A stretch of DNA of 29,235 bases from an uncultured Clostridia bacterium (GCA_937894515.1 CALCRH010000082.1:1-29235), one strand, 5' to 3'. Counted from the first letter of the stretch, positions 1-7,433 are shown. Numbers and translations are program-made. The notes: a model not told the origin generated them from the sequence alone.

Positions 1-82
1 GAGCGGGGCCAACGGGGGGTGCGGGAGTTGCTTTACCTGCAGGGATCTGCAGCTTAACGAAACCAACGACTTTCTGTGCCAT
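1..82 (-). CDS. rplK: Ribosomal protein L11, N-terminal fragment (runs off left edge)
   Basis: The reverse complement from the ATG at 82 translates MAQKVVGFVKLQIPAGKATP and continues in frame to the window edge. This is the highly conserved N-terminus of bacterial L11, including the PAGKA-x-PAPPVGPA region that contacts the GTPase-associated centre of 23S rRNA. A strong AGGAGG site ends about 8 bases upstream of the ATG. It lies downstream of nusG in the usual secE-nusG-rplK-rplA order, so the operon very probably continues to the left. Only about 27 residues are visible; the rest is cut by the window, not by a lesion. Confidence 0.95.
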   Translation of the reverse strand, partial: MAQKVVGFVKLQIPAGKATPAPPVGPA

Positions 83-220
83 AACAGGCACCTCCTTTTT
101 TTAATGTGGTAGCGGCTCACCTGATGTGAGACCCGCCCTTGGCGAGGCGCAGCCTTTTGCGTCTCTCCCACTTGCGCCGGAGTGGTTTTGCTCCGGCTTG
201 TACGGTTAAAGCTGCCGTAC
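83..220 (-). promoter_or_regulatory. Structured leader between nusG and rplK
   Basis: This 138-base gap is dense in inverted repeats. A 7-bp stem (176-182 with 191-197, GCCGGAG/CTCCGGC) has an 8-base loop. A stem 128-132/161-165 (GAGAC/GTCTC) encloses a GC-rich segment, and CTCAC/GTGAG pairs at 116-120/126-130. No T-run follows the strong stem on the minus strand, so it is not a standard intrinsic terminator. L1 is known to repress L11-L1 mRNA by binding its leader, so a ribosomal-protein leader is plausible. That assignment is inference. Confidence 0.45.
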
Positions 221-748
221 TCAGTTTTCGCAGACTTCTACCTGATCGAGCTCCAGCTCGACCGGTGTCTCTCTGCCGAACATGGAAACCAGAACGCTGA
301 CCTTGTTCTTCTCGGCGTCGATTTCCTCTACGATGCCCTTGAAACTGCTCAGGGGGCCGTCCGTGATCTTCACGGTGTCGCCCACATTGTACATCACGAC
401 TATCTCGTGACGCTCCACGCCCAGGGCGGCGACTTCTTCCTCGGTCAGGGGGATCGCCTTATTGGCCTCGCCCACAAAACCGGTGACACCACGAATGTTA
501 CGGATCAGATGCCACGTTTCGTCCGTCAGGATCATCTTGATGAGGACGTAGCCCGGAAAGACCTTCCGTTCCACTTCTTTGGATACACCCATCTCGTTCA
601 CTTCGGTGACGGTCTCCATGGGAATCTCCATCTGGAAAACCATGTCCTCAAAGTGACGGTTGACAACGGACTTTTCGATGGCGGCCTTTACCGCGTTTTC
701 GTAGCCGGAATAGGTATGCAGTACATACCACTTCGCATTTTCAGCCAT
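221..748 (-). CDS. nusG: Transcription termination/antitermination factor NusG
   Basis: The 175-residue protein has the normal length for NusG. The N-terminal NGN domain opens with KWYVLHTYSGYE, the hallmark start of the family. A typical PGYVLIKM segment follows near residue 65. The C-terminal KOW domain occupies roughly residues 120-170 (VGDTVKITDGP, then FKGIVEEID). NusG binds the RNA polymerase clamp and, through KOW, Rho or ribosomal protein S10. It lies 11 bases downstream of secE in the same operon and has a GAGG-type ribosome binding site. Nothing unusual is seen. Confidence 0.97.
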   Translation of the reverse strand: MAENAKWYVLHTYSGYENAVKAAIEKSVVNRHFEDMVFQMEIPMETVTEVNEMGVSKEVERKVFPGYVLIKMILTDETWHLIRNIRGVTGFVGEANKAIPLTEEEVAALGVERHEIVVMYNVGDTVKITDGPLSSFKGIVEEIDAEKNKVSVLVSMFGRETPVELELDQVEVCEN

Positions 749-759
749 CTTTCAATTCC

Positions 760-969
760 TCAGGCAAACAGGCCGATCAGAGCATCGACTGCTGCCACGG
801 CAACCCAGTCGAAGATCCAGATGCAGGCACCCACGATCAAAGAGGCCACCAACACGGTCAAGGTGTTGTTGCGGGTCTCCTTGGCGCCGGGCCATACGAC
901 CTTTTTCAATTCGCTTCTCATTTCGCGGAACCACTTACCGAGGTCACGTCTCTTCTTTTCTCCAGCCAT
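760..969 (-). CDS. secE: Preprotein translocase subunit SecE
   Basis: The 69-residue protein is the short single-helix SecE of Gram-positive bacteria. A basic amphipathic N-terminal part ends in KKVVWPGAKET, close to the family signature (K-K-V-x-WP-x-x-E). One membrane span follows at about residues 38-60. SecE clamps the SecY channel of the Sec translocon. The start has an AAGGAG site 8 bases upstream. It lies between rpmG and nusG, the canonical order. Confidence 0.96.
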   Translation of the reverse strand: MAGEKKRRDLGKWFREMRSELKKVVWPGAKETRNNTLTVLVASLIVGACIWIFDWVAVAAVDALIGLFA

Positions 970-987
970 TTTCGTATCTCCTTCCGA

Positions 988-1137
988 TTACTTGGTTTCC
1001 GTATGGACGGTATGCTTTCTGCAGAAGGGACAATACTTGTTCAGCTCAAGCTTATCAGGGGTATTCTTCTTGTTCTTCATCGTGTTGTAGTTTCTCTGCT
1101 TGCACTCGTTGCAGCGGAGAGTGATTTTCACGCGCAT
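988..1137 (-). CDS. rpmG: Ribosomal protein L33
   Basis: This 49-codon gene starts MRVKITLRCNECKQRNY and ends HTVHTETK. It is the zinc-binding form of L33: Cys9 and Cys12 pair with Cys36 and Cys39 as two C-x-x-C knuckles. It is the first gene of the rpmG-secE-nusG-rplK transcript. It has an AGGAGG-like site 8-13 bases upstream and a promoter at 1274-1302. Length and motifs are normal. Many Firmicutes carry a second L33, so this is one rpmG paralogue and not necessarily the only one. Confidence 0.95.
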   Translation of the reverse strand: MRVKITLRCNECKQRNYNTMKNKKNTPDKLELNKYCPFCRKHTVHTETK

Positions 1138-1161
1138 TAACGGCACCTCCTTATTAGATTA

Positions 1162-1184
1162 GGTATTCCCGTTGTCGGAATACC
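1162..1184 (-). other. Perfect hairpin in the rpmG 5' leader
   Basis: GGTATTCC at 1162-1169 pairs perfectly with GGAATACC at 1177-1184 around a 7-base loop. It lies about 25 bases upstream of the rpmG start, just above the ribosome binding site. There is no U-tract. It may be an mRNA stability or processing element; the function is not known. Confidence 0.4.
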
Positions 1185-1273
1185 GATTGCCTCCCTGTTT
1201 GAGTCGGCTTTTCTCCGCCCGCCCGAAGCGAAAAAGCGCGCAAAAAGAAAACACCCACTCACAGGTAATGTCA

Positions 1274-1302
1274 ATGATAACATAATTTTTCGGTAAGGTC
1301 AA
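1274..1302 (-). promoter_or_regulatory. Sigma-A type promoter for rpmG-secE-nusG-rplK
   Basis: On the minus strand a -35 box TTGACC (1297-1302) and a -10 box TATCAT (1274-1279) are separated by exactly 17 bases. The surroundings are AT-rich. The start site would lie near 1267, giving a leader of about 130 bases to rpmG. Confidence 0.85.
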
Positions 1303-1355
1303 CAACTTTTTTGCCATTTTTTTGTGTTTTTTCAATAAAATTTTCCCGCTTTCGG

Positions 1356-1384
1356 TTGCGATTACAGCAGTTTTCGTGTATGAT
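1356..1384 (+). promoter_or_regulatory. Probable sigma-A promoter for ruvX
   Basis: TTGCGA at 1356-1361 and TATGAT at 1379-1384 are spaced by 17 bases. The start site would fall near 1391, immediately before the AT-rich inverted repeat, so that repeat would be transcribed in the ruvX leader. Confidence 0.7.
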
Positions 1385-1395
1385 GAAGAAAAATG

Positions 1396-1466
1396 AAAAG
1401 TGAAGAATGAAAAATGAAAAATTGAAACTCAATTCTTCATTCTTCATTTTTAATTCTTCATTTCTA
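1396..1466. repeat. AT-rich imperfect inverted repeat built of TGAAGAATGAAAAA-like units
   Basis: The left arm is made of repeated GAAGAATGAAAAATGAAAAA-like units. The right arm is their reverse complement (TTCTTCATTCTTCATTTTTA). They are separated by only a few bases near 1424-1430. Folded, the arms give roughly 28 mostly A-U pairs with a few mismatches. It sits in the predicted ruvX leader, just upstream of the GGAGG site. It resembles a small dispersed repeat more than a terminator; no GC-rich stem is present. Confidence 0.7.
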
Positions 1467-1482
1467 AAAACCGGAGGTTTTT

Positions 1483-1908
1483 ATGAAAATCATGGCCATC
1501 GACTACGGTGACGCCCATACCGGCATCGCCATCTCCGACAATTTAATGACTTTAGTGGGCTACTCCACCGTCATCGACAGTCGCAAGCCGGAGGTCGTCC
1601 TCTCTGAGATCTGCCGCATTGCCAAAGAGCATGGCGTTTCCGAGCTGGTGCTGGGTTACCCCAAGAATATGGACGGCACCCTTGGCCCCCGGGCGGAAAA
1701 ATGCGCTGCTTTCGGGGAAGAGATCAAGGCTGCTACCGGTCTGCCCCTCACCCTTTGGGACGAACGCCGCAGCACCGTGGAGGCCCATGCCATTCTCTAC
1801 AATAACGGCAAGAACGGCAAGCAGCGCAAGAAAGTGGTGGATGCCGTTGCCGCCGGACTGATGCTGGAGGGATATTTGACACGCAAGCGCTTGGAGGGCA
1901 GCAAATGA
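1483..1908 (+). CDS. ruvX: Holliday junction resolvase-like RuvX (YqgF family)
   Basis: The 141-residue protein matches the usual YqgF length. The RNase H-like fold opens with KIMAIDYGDAHTGIAISD, where Asp7 is the first catalytic acid. It then shows LGYPKNMDGTLGP, WDERRST and VVDAVAAGLMLEGYL, with further conserved acids. Family members have been linked to Holliday junction resolution and to 16S rRNA 5'-end processing, and which role applies here is not visible. A GGAGG site precedes the ATG. The 3' end overlaps the next gene by 4 bases (ATGA), indicating translational coupling. Confidence 0.93.
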   Translation: MKIMAIDYGDAHTGIAISDNLMTLVGYSTVIDSRKPEVVLSEICRIAKEHGVSELVLGYPKNMDGTLGPRAEKCAAFGEEIKAATGLPLTLWDERRSTVEAHAILYNNGKNGKQRKKVVDAVAAGLMLEGYLTRKRLEGSK

Positions 1909-3104
1909 ATGTACTCATCATCGGCGGCGGTGCAAGCGGTATGATGGCGGCGCTGACCGCCGTACAAAACGGCCACCGCGTTACCCTGCTGGAGCGGCAG
2001 GCACGGGTGGGCCGCAAGCTGCTGACCACCGGAAATGGCCGGTGCAATCTGACCAATCGCAACGCCTCCCCTGCCCACTATCACGGCGGTGAGGGGTTCT
2101 GCGATTACGCCCTTTCCCAGTTCGATGTGAACAAAACCCTGCGGTTCTTTGAAACGCTGGGACTTCTTACCGTCACCGAGGACAGCGGACGGGTGTACCC
2201 CATGAGCAACATGGCGGGCAGCGTACTGGACGTGCTGCGCTATGCTTTGGAGCAGGAGAGCATCGACCTCCGTACCGCCCAGGTGGTAACTGCTATTAAG
2301 AACAGCGCCAACGGCTTCACCGTCAAAACCGAGACCGATACATTCACCGCCGATGCCGTTATTCTGGCAGCCGGCGGCTGCGCCGGCGGCAAGGTGGGCG
2401 GCGTCATGGACGGCTATCAGATTGCCAAATCCTTGGGACATCACCGCACCGCCCTCTATCCCTCGCTGGTACAGCTCAAGACCGACCCCACCTATCCCCG
2501 GGCGTTAAAAGGCATCAAGGCGGAGTGCGGCATCACCCTGCGCCGCGGCAAGGCGGTTCTGGCGCAGAACCGCGGTGAAGTGCTGTTCACCGAATACGGC
2601 ATCAGCGGCCCTGCCATTTTCGATATTTCCCGGGCTGTTGCCACAGGCGGCGAAGGACTCACATGTGAGTTGGATTTCTTCCCCGATAGGAATGATACTG
2701 CATTGGCCGATTGGTTGGAAAACCGGTGCAAGGCGATGGAAAACCGGGAAGCGGGTACCCTGCTCACCGGTTCCGTCCACGCACGGTTAGGACAGATGAT
2801 CGTCAAGTCTGCCGGTTATACAAGCCAAATCGTTTCTTCCCTTTCCGAGGGGGATCTGGCAAAGATTGCCCGGCAAATGCGGTGCTTCCGGCTTCCCATT
2901 CTGGGGGTGTGCGGCTTCGACCAGGCACAGGTCACCGCCGGCGGTCTGCGGTGTGATGAATTCGATCCCAAAACTATGCAAAGCCGCCTTGTACCCGGTT
3001 TCTACGCCTGCGGTGAAGTACTGGACGTGGACGGCGACTGCGGCGGCTACAACCTGCAATGGGCCTGGTCCAGCGGGCATTTGGCCGGACAACTGGGGAT
3101 TTGA
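1905..3104 (+). CDS. BaiN/HI0933-type NAD(P)/FAD-dependent oxidoreductase
   Basis: The 399-residue flavoprotein starts MNVLIIGGGASGMMAA, an N-terminal GxGxxG dinucleotide-binding motif. The family signature RKLLTTGNGRCNLTN follows at about residues 36-50. The C-terminus has DGDCGGYNLQWAWSSGHLAG, the second FAD-contact region of this family. Relatives include YhiN and BaiN, the latter implicated in bile-acid dehydroxylation in Clostridium. The true substrate of most members is unknown, so a bile-acid role should not be assumed. It is coupled to ruvX by an ATGA overlap. Confidence 0.92.
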   Translation: MNVLIIGGGASGMMAALTAVQNGHRVTLLERQARVGRKLLTTGNGRCNLTNRNASPAHYHGGEGFCDYALSQFDVNKTLRFFETLGLLTVTEDSGRVYPMSNMAGSVLDVLRYALEQESIDLRTAQVVTAIKNSANGFTVKTETDTFTADAVILAAGGCAGGKVGGVMDGYQIAKSLGHHRTALYPSLVQLKTDPTYPRALKGIKAECGITLRRGKAVLAQNRGEVLFTEYGISGPAIFDISRAVATGGEGLTCELDFFPDRNDTALADWLENRCKAMENREAGTLLTGSVHARLGQMIVKSAGYTSQIVSSLSEGDLAKIARQMRCFRLPILGVCGFDQAQVTAGGLRCDEFDPKTMQSRLVPGFYACGEVLDVDGDCGGYNLQWAWSSGHLAGQLGI

Positions 3105-3128
3105 CAAATTTCGGTATTTCTTTATAAT
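3101..3128 (+). promoter_or_regulatory. Sigma-A promoter for the EIIC-like gene
   Basis: A perfect -35 TTGACA (3101-3106) overlaps the stop codon of the upstream flavoprotein gene. A perfect -10 TATAAT lies at 3123-3128 with a 16-base spacer. This separates the downstream membrane-protein genes from the ruvX transcript. Confidence 0.85.
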
Positions 3129-3170
3129 AAGGGATATTATGACTCTATCAACTTGCGTCAGGAGATCGTT

Positions 3171-4277
3171 ATGGAAAAGCTGAAAGCATTTTTGAAACGA
3201 AAAAATATTCTCTTTTCTCCCAAGCGCTATTTTATCGACGCCCTGAGTGCCATGGCCCAGGGACTGTTCTGCACACTGCTGGTGGGTACCATTTTGAATA
3301 CCATCGGGCAGCAGTTCCACATCGGTTTCTTGCAGGCAGTCATCGTCACCATCGGCAGCGGTGAAGGCGCTGTGGGCTATACCATCGGCGGGCTTTGTTC
3401 GGCCATGGTGGGTCCCGCTATGGCCGTTGCCATCGGCTATGCATTGCAGGCGCCCCCCATGGTGCTGTTCTCTCTCATTGCCGTGGGGTATGCCACCAAT
3501 GTGTTTGGCGGAGCCGGCGGACCTCTGGCTGTCTACTTTGTGGCCATCATCGCCTCCGAGATCGGCAAGGCCGTCAGCAAGGAGACCAAGATCGACCTGC
3601 TGGTGACCCCCATCGTCACCACTTTGGCCGGTATCGGCGTGGCGTATTTGATTGCTTCTCCCATCGGTGCAGCGGCTACCGCCGTGGGTAAGTTCATTAT
3701 GTGGGCAACGGAGCTGCAGCCCTTCTTTATGGGCATTCTGGTCTCCGTGGCCGTTGGTGTTGCGCTGACCCTGCCTATTTCCTCTGCCGCCATCTGTGCC
3801 GCCTTCGGTCTGACCGGTCTGGCCGGCGGTGCTGCCGTGGCGGGTTGCTGTGCCCAGATGGTTGGCTTCGCCGTGATGAGCTTCAGGGAAAACCGTTGGG
3901 GCGGTCTGGTGGCCCAGGGCATCGGCACCAGTATGCTGCAGATGCCAAACATTGTCCGCAATATCCGCATCTGGATCCCCCCCACCCTCTGCGCCGCTGT
4001 CACCGGGCCGATTGCCACGTGCCTGTTCCATCTGGAAATGAACGGCGCGGCGGTGTCCTCCGGTATGGGAACCTGTGGGCTGGTGGGACAGATCGGTATC
4101 TATACCGGCTGGGTCAGCGATATCGCCGCCGGTACCAAGGCCGCCATCACCAGTATGGACTGGTTGGCTCTCGCCCTGATCTCTTTTGTCCTGCCCGCCA
4201 TATTGACGCCGCTGATCGCTCTGCCGCTTCGCAAGCTGGGGTGGATCCAGGACGGCGATTTGAAATTAGACCTGTAA
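3171..4277 (+). CDS. PTS EIIC_2-family membrane protein, no EIIA/EIIB partner nearby
   Basis: The 368-residue protein is almost wholly hydrophobic, with about 8-10 membrane spans rich in Gly and Ala. The N-terminal KRKNILFSPKRYFIDALSAMA and the overall pattern match the PTS_EIIC_2 family. I chose the ATG at 3171 because AGGAG lies 6 bases upstream; an in-frame TTG at 3153 has no site. Classical EIIC subunits bind and transport sugar together with EIIA and EIIB, but neither is present here. Transport of an unknown solute is as far as the evidence goes. The next gene follows 10 bases later. Confidence 0.8.
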   Translation: MEKLKAFLKRKNILFSPKRYFIDALSAMAQGLFCTLLVGTILNTIGQQFHIGFLQAVIVTIGSGEGAVGYTIGGLCSAMVGPAMAVAIGYALQAPPMVLFSLIAVGYATNVFGGAGGPLAVYFVAIIASEIGKAVSKETKIDLLVTPIVTTLAGIGVAYLIASPIGAAATAVGKFIMWATELQPFFMGILVSVAVGVALTLPISSAAICAAFGLTGLAGGAAVAGCCAQMVGFAVMSFRENRWGGLVAQGIGTSMLQMPNIVRNIRIWIPPTLCAAVTGPIATCLFHLEMNGAAVSSGMGTCGLVGQIGIYTGWVSDIAAGTKAAITSMDWLALALISFVLPAILTPLIALPLRKLGWIQDGDLKLDL

Positions 4278-4287
4278 GAGGTACAAT

Positions 4288-4815
4288 ATGACCGTTAAGC
4301 TCATTGCCCAACTGATTGGCTTTATCAGCACGGCGCTGTTCCTGTTGTCCTTTCAGTTCAAGAAGAACAAGACCCTGTTCGCCCTGCAGCTGGGTTCCTT
4401 TGCCGTTTATATCGTCCACTACTTCCTGCTGGGCGCTATCACCGGCTGCTTCACCATGGCCATCAATACCGCCCGCTGTGTGGTGATGTTCTTCTTCAAC
4501 GATAAAAAATGGGCGGCTTGGAAGGGCTGGCTGGGCGTTTTTCTGGTGCTGTACGTGGTGAACACCATTCTCACCTGGGAGGGGCTGATCTCCCTGCTGC
4601 CCTTTGCCGGATCGGTGGCGGTGATGTTCGCCTATTGGAGCCGCAACCTGCGAAAGATCCGGGTGGTCAATTTCGTTCTCGGCTCCCCTACCTGGCTGAT
4701 CTACGACATCTTTACCAGCTCGATCGCCGGTATCGTCAGCGAGTCCCTATGTATGCTGTCGATCCTGATCTCCGTGATCCGCTTCGGCTGGAAAGCGCTG
4801 GATACGCAGAACTGA
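4288..4815 (+). CDS. YgjV-family inner membrane protein
   Basis: The 175-residue protein has about five to six hydrophobic segments. It matches the YgjV (Imp-YgjV) family: IAQLIGFISTALFLLSFQFK at the start, NTARCVVMFFF in the middle, and a conserved GSPTWLIYDIF near residue 130. The biochemical role of the family is unknown. It is probably co-transcribed with the EIIC-like gene (10-base gap) and is followed by a strong terminator. AGAGG precedes the ATG. Confidence 0.82.
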   Translation: MTVKLIAQLIGFISTALFLLSFQFKKNKTLFALQLGSFAVYIVHYFLLGAITGCFTMAINTARCVVMFFFNDKKWAAWKGWLGVFLVLYVVNTILTWEGLISLLPFAGSVAVMFAYWSRNLRKIRVVNFVLGSPTWLIYDIFTSSIAGIVSESLCMLSILISVIRFGWKALDTQN

Positions 4816-4824
4816 ACCGACAAA

Positions 4825-4856
4825 AAGCGCCCTTGTTGGGCGCTTGTAGGTTTTTT
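4825..4856 (+). terminator. Intrinsic terminator after the YgjV-like gene
   Basis: AAGCGCCC (4825-4832) and GGGCGCTT (4838-4845) form a perfect 8-bp stem with a TTGTT loop. Five bases later comes a T6 run (4851-4856). It closes the EIIC-YgjV transcript 10 bases after the stop codon. Confidence 0.88.
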
Positions 4857-4867
4857 ACCATTTTCTA

Positions 4868-4876
4868 TGATATAAT
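4868..4876 (+). promoter_or_regulatory. Extended -10 promoter for the MATE-ATPase gene
   Basis: TGATATAAT at 4868-4876 is a perfect extended -10 element (TGn plus TATAAT). No convincing -35 box lies 16-18 bases upstream, where the preceding terminator tail sits. Extended -10 promoters can work without a -35. The start codon is only 29 bases further on. Confidence 0.7.
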
Positions 4877-4904
4877 GGGTGTATTATTCATGAAGGAGAG
4901 AAGT

Positions 4905-6674
4905 ATGGAACAAAAGAACAGTACCGTCATTCTGCGCAAGCTATTCATGTCCCTATTCCCCATTCAAGCCCTTGCCGCAGGTCTGCCCTTTATCAACTCC
5001 CTGTTGAGTACCGCCCTGATCGGTAATCTCATCGGGCCAACCGCCCTGGCCGCTATCGGTTTCACCTCGCCCCTGAACAGCGCCGATGTGGCCGTCAGCG
5101 GCATGGTTGCCATCGGCGCGCAGCTGCTCTGCGGCAAAAGCCTTGGCAGAGGGGATCGGGACGGTATGCGCCGGATCTTCACCTGCGCCGTTTCCGTTTG
5201 TATCGTTATCGGTCTGCTGTTTACGCTGATCTACCTCTTTTTGCCAATGCCCCTTTCCCGGATTTTAGGCTCGTCCGCCGATACCGCTTCGATGACGGCG
5301 GACTATATCCGGGGCATGAGCTTCGGTATGGTCTTTTCCGTGCTGTCTACCTGTCTGCTGACATTTCTGGAATTGGATCACAAGGGTAATATCTCCTCCC
5401 TCGCCATTGTGGTGATGGTCTGCGTCAACGTGGCCGGAAACCTGCTGAATGCGTTGGTATTCCACGGCGGTATGTTCGGCGCCGGTTTCTCCACCTCGAT
5501 TGCCAATCTTTGTGCTGTGCTGATCTGCCTGCCTCATTTTCTGTTTCGCAGCAAAGCGTTTCATTTTACACCGTCTGCGTTCAGTTTCAAAACCCTCGGC
5601 CATATTTTCTATCAGGGACTGCCCTCTGCGGTCACGCCGGCCTGCAACGTCATTCGCGAGCGCCTTTTGAACCAGTTCATCTTCACTCTGGGCGGCACGG
5701 TGGCTATGTCTGCTTTTGCCGTTACCATCAATCTGGCCAACAGCATCGGCTGTACGCTTGAGGGCGGTTTCAACGGCGGCAACAGTCTGATTGCCAGTGT
5801 TTTGGTGGGAGAACGAGACAGCAGTTCCCTCCGCGATCTGCCTAAGGTCTCCTGGAAGGCTTCCTATTGGATGTATTTGGCGGCATACGGTTTACTCTTT
5901 TTCCTGGCCAGGCCTCTGGTTCTGCTGTTCGGCGCAGAGCCGGAGCATCTTGTCACCTATACCATGGTACTGCGACTGTACTGCCTGTGGTTCCTGACCA
6001 ATGCGTTCAAGACCTATCCCGTCTGCATCTACCGGGCCATGGGCAAGGTCACTCTCACCAGTTTGTTCTTCATCTGGAACTCTCTGGTCATTCCCATGTT
6101 CTGCTGCTTCGTTCTGTCTCCCGCTTTTGGTCTGCCGGTAGTAGTGGGCAGCTCTGTGATCTGCGAGCTTCTCACCATTCTCGCCTATGCGGTGTACTTT
6201 ACCGTCAGGGCCAAACGTCTGCCCCGCTCTCTCTTTGAGCTGGCCTATATCCCCAGCAACGCTGTCAGTGCCCCTCGTGAAAACCGCTTCAAGGCCACAC
6301 TTCGCACGGTGGAGGAAGCCACCGCAGTGTCCCAGCAGGTGGTAGAGTTCTGTCGCAAAAAAGGGTTGGATCGCAAGGTGGCCTACTACTGCGGATTGTG
6401 CATCGAGGAGATGACGGTGGACACGATTACCAACTGCTTTTCCAAGGGAAAACGCAGGGACTACACCATCGACCTGCGTATGATCTACGAGGACGGCGGT
6501 GTGTCCATTATGCTGCGAGACAACTCACCCCACTTCGATCCCACCGAATGGCTGGCGCTGTGTGCGCCGGAGGATCCCGCCCGCAGCGTGGGTATCCGCA
6601 TGGTCTCAAAGCTTGCCAAGGAGATGAACTACACCTCCACCCTGGGCCTGAACGTGCTGACTATGAAGCTGTAG
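4905..6674 (+). CDS. MATE-family transporter fused to an RsbW-like ATPase domain
   Basis: The 589-residue protein has two parts. Residues ~10-445 are a MATE/MOP-type transporter with about 12 membrane helices. Residues ~455-589 form a soluble HATPase_c_2 (RsbW-like anti-sigma kinase) domain: an N-box region CIEEMTVDTITN (499-510), a G1-like LRDNSPHFDP (near 540) and a G2-like SVGIRMVSKLA. Asp506 stands where I expect the usual Asn of the N-box. The ATG at 4905 was chosen because AAGGAG lies just upstream; the frame is open much further upstream only by chance. MATE proteins export drugs or metabolites by H+ or Na+ antiport. Direct ATP drive by this domain is unlikely, and sensing or regulation is my guess. 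The gene is monocistronic between a promoter and a terminator. Confidence 0.87.
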   Translation: MEQKNSTVILRKLFMSLFPIQALAAGLPFINSLLSTALIGNLIGPTALAAIGFTSPLNSADVAVSGMVAIGAQLLCGKSLGRGDRDGMRRIFTCAVSVCIVIGLLFTLIYLFLPMPLSRILGSSADTASMTADYIRGMSFGMVFSVLSTCLLTFLELDHKGNISSLAIVVMVCVNVAGNLLNALVFHGGMFGAGFSTSIANLCAVLICLPHFLFRSKAFHFTPSAFSFKTLGHIFYQGLPSAVTPACNVIRERLLNQFIFTLGGTVAMSAFAVTINLANSIGCTLEGGFNGGNSLIASVLVGERDSSSLRDLPKVSWKASYWMYLAAYGLLFFLARPLVLLFGAEPEHLVTYTMVLRLYCLWFLTNAFKTYPVCIYRAMGKVTLTSLFFIWNSLVIPMFCCFVLSPAFGLPVVVGSSVICELLTILAYAVYFTVRAKRLPRSLFELAYIPSNAVSAPRENRFKATLRTVEEATAVSQQVVEFCRKKGLDRKVAYYCGLCIEEMTVDTITNCFSKGKRRDYTIDLRMIYEDGGVSIMLRDNSPHFDPTEWLALCAPEDPARSVGIRMVSKLAKEMNYTSTLGLNVLTMKL

Positions 6675-6718
6675 GATCGAGTGACCTTCTACCGTTAGTT
6701 TCTTTTTGGACATAACAA

Positions 6719-6776
6719 TGCTCCCTTTATGATGATAGTGTGCTTTTATACACTTCTCATAAAGGGAGCACCTTTT
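6719..6776 (+). terminator. Long-stem intrinsic terminator between convergent genes
   Basis: TGCTCCCTTTATGA (6719-6732) pairs perfectly with TCATAAAGGGAGCA (6757-6770). The loop has a further weak GTGT/ACAC stem. CCTTTTT follows directly on the plus strand. It terminates the MATE-ATPase gene. On the minus strand the same stem is followed by TTGTTATG, a poorer U-tract, so it may act weakly for the convergent methyltransferase gene. Confidence 0.82.
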
Positions 6777-6818
6777 TGGTGGGATTCTTTAACGCTATTA
6801 TGCGGAAAAGTCCTGTGT

Positions 6819-7433
6819 TCATGCCGCTTTCTTTTTCCGGAACACCCAGAAATAGGAATGAAATTTTCGAGCATGTTTTTGATTTCGCTGCCAATCGGCA
6901 ACAAGCCTTGACTTTGCCAAAAGGATAAATAAATCCACAGCCTCAAATCCATTCTGCATTGCTATCTCATACACAAAGCAGTGCATCCAGTATTGTCTGC
7001 CCGAGGAAACCTTGTCCTGACACTTGAACACAAAAACGCCGCCTGGTTTCAGGATACGCTGCGCTTCTTTCACCGCATCAATATATAAATCCTGCAATTC
7101 CGTTTCGCTCTTGCAGACAGTAAATCTGCGGTTAATGATGTTGCCTTCTTCCCCTTTCAGGGACTTTCCCGTTGTCGCCAGAAACGGCGGATCGAATATC
7201 AGGCTGTTGACCGATTCATCCGCAAGAGGAAGTTCCCGGCAGTCTGCCTGAATAACGGTTTCACTTTGCGGGTTACTATCAAAGCAGTATTTTGGCCGCG
7301 GAATATCTTGATAGAAGCCTCCTTTTGAATAGGTGCTGTCTACCTCAAACGCGCCATCCGGCACATAGAGTTTCAAGATCCATTTCAGGATTTCCGTCTG
7401 ATCGGTAGAAACGGAACGAATGATATTCTCCAC
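6819..7433 (-). CDS. Orphan DNA methyltransferase-like protein
   Basis: This is a 204-residue protein from a GTG start. GTG at 7433 is preferred because GGGAGG lies 7 bases upstream; the frame is open to 7508 but without a site. It has a class I SAM-methyltransferase layout: an N-terminal EVDSTYSKGGFY segment (30-41), QADCRELPL (62-70), the catalytic-type DPPF motif (81-84), and a KPGGVFVFKCQD strand. DPPF is typical of N4-cytosine or N6-adenine DNA methyltransferases. No restriction enzyme or clear target-recognition domain is adjacent, so it is an orphan of unknown specificity. An RNA target cannot be excluded. Confidence 0.75.
   Translation of the reverse strand: MENIIRSVSTDQTEILKWILKLYVPDGAFEVDSTYSKGGFYQDIPRPKYCFDSNPQSETVIQADCRELPLADESVNSLIFDPPFLATTGKSLKGEEGNIINRRFTVCKSETELQDLYIDAVKEAQRILKPGGVFVFKCQDKVSSGRQYWMHCFVYEIAMQNGFEAVDLFILLAKSRLVADWQRNQKHARKFHSYFWVFRKKKAA

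Larger units (their letters stand above)
1138..1482. other. Divergent intergenic region between rpmG and ruvX
   Basis: This 345-base gap has no gene. It holds the rpmG leader hairpin, the minus-strand promoter at 1274-1302, a plus-strand promoter at 1356-1384, and a long imperfect inverted repeat at 1396-1466. The two promoters are divergent and their -35 boxes are about 54 bases apart. Confidence 0.8.

Noticed and set aside
176..197. Hairpin after nusG as an intrinsic terminator
   Set aside because: On the minus strand no U-tract follows the stem, and rplK normally stays in the same transcript.
182..1090. Plus-strand open frame of 302 codons
   Set aside because: It is antisense to nusG, secE and rpmG, which are unmistakable.
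2787..4031. Minus-strand open frame of 414 codons
   Set aside because: It lies opposite the flavoprotein and EIIC-like genes; its Gly/His/Asp-rich low-complexity translation is a mirror of hydrophobic codons.
4509..4904. In-frame upstream extension of the MATE-ATPase gene to 4509
   Set aside because: It overlaps the YgjV-like gene and its terminator in another frame; the start at 4905 has an AAGGAG site and an extended -10 promoter.
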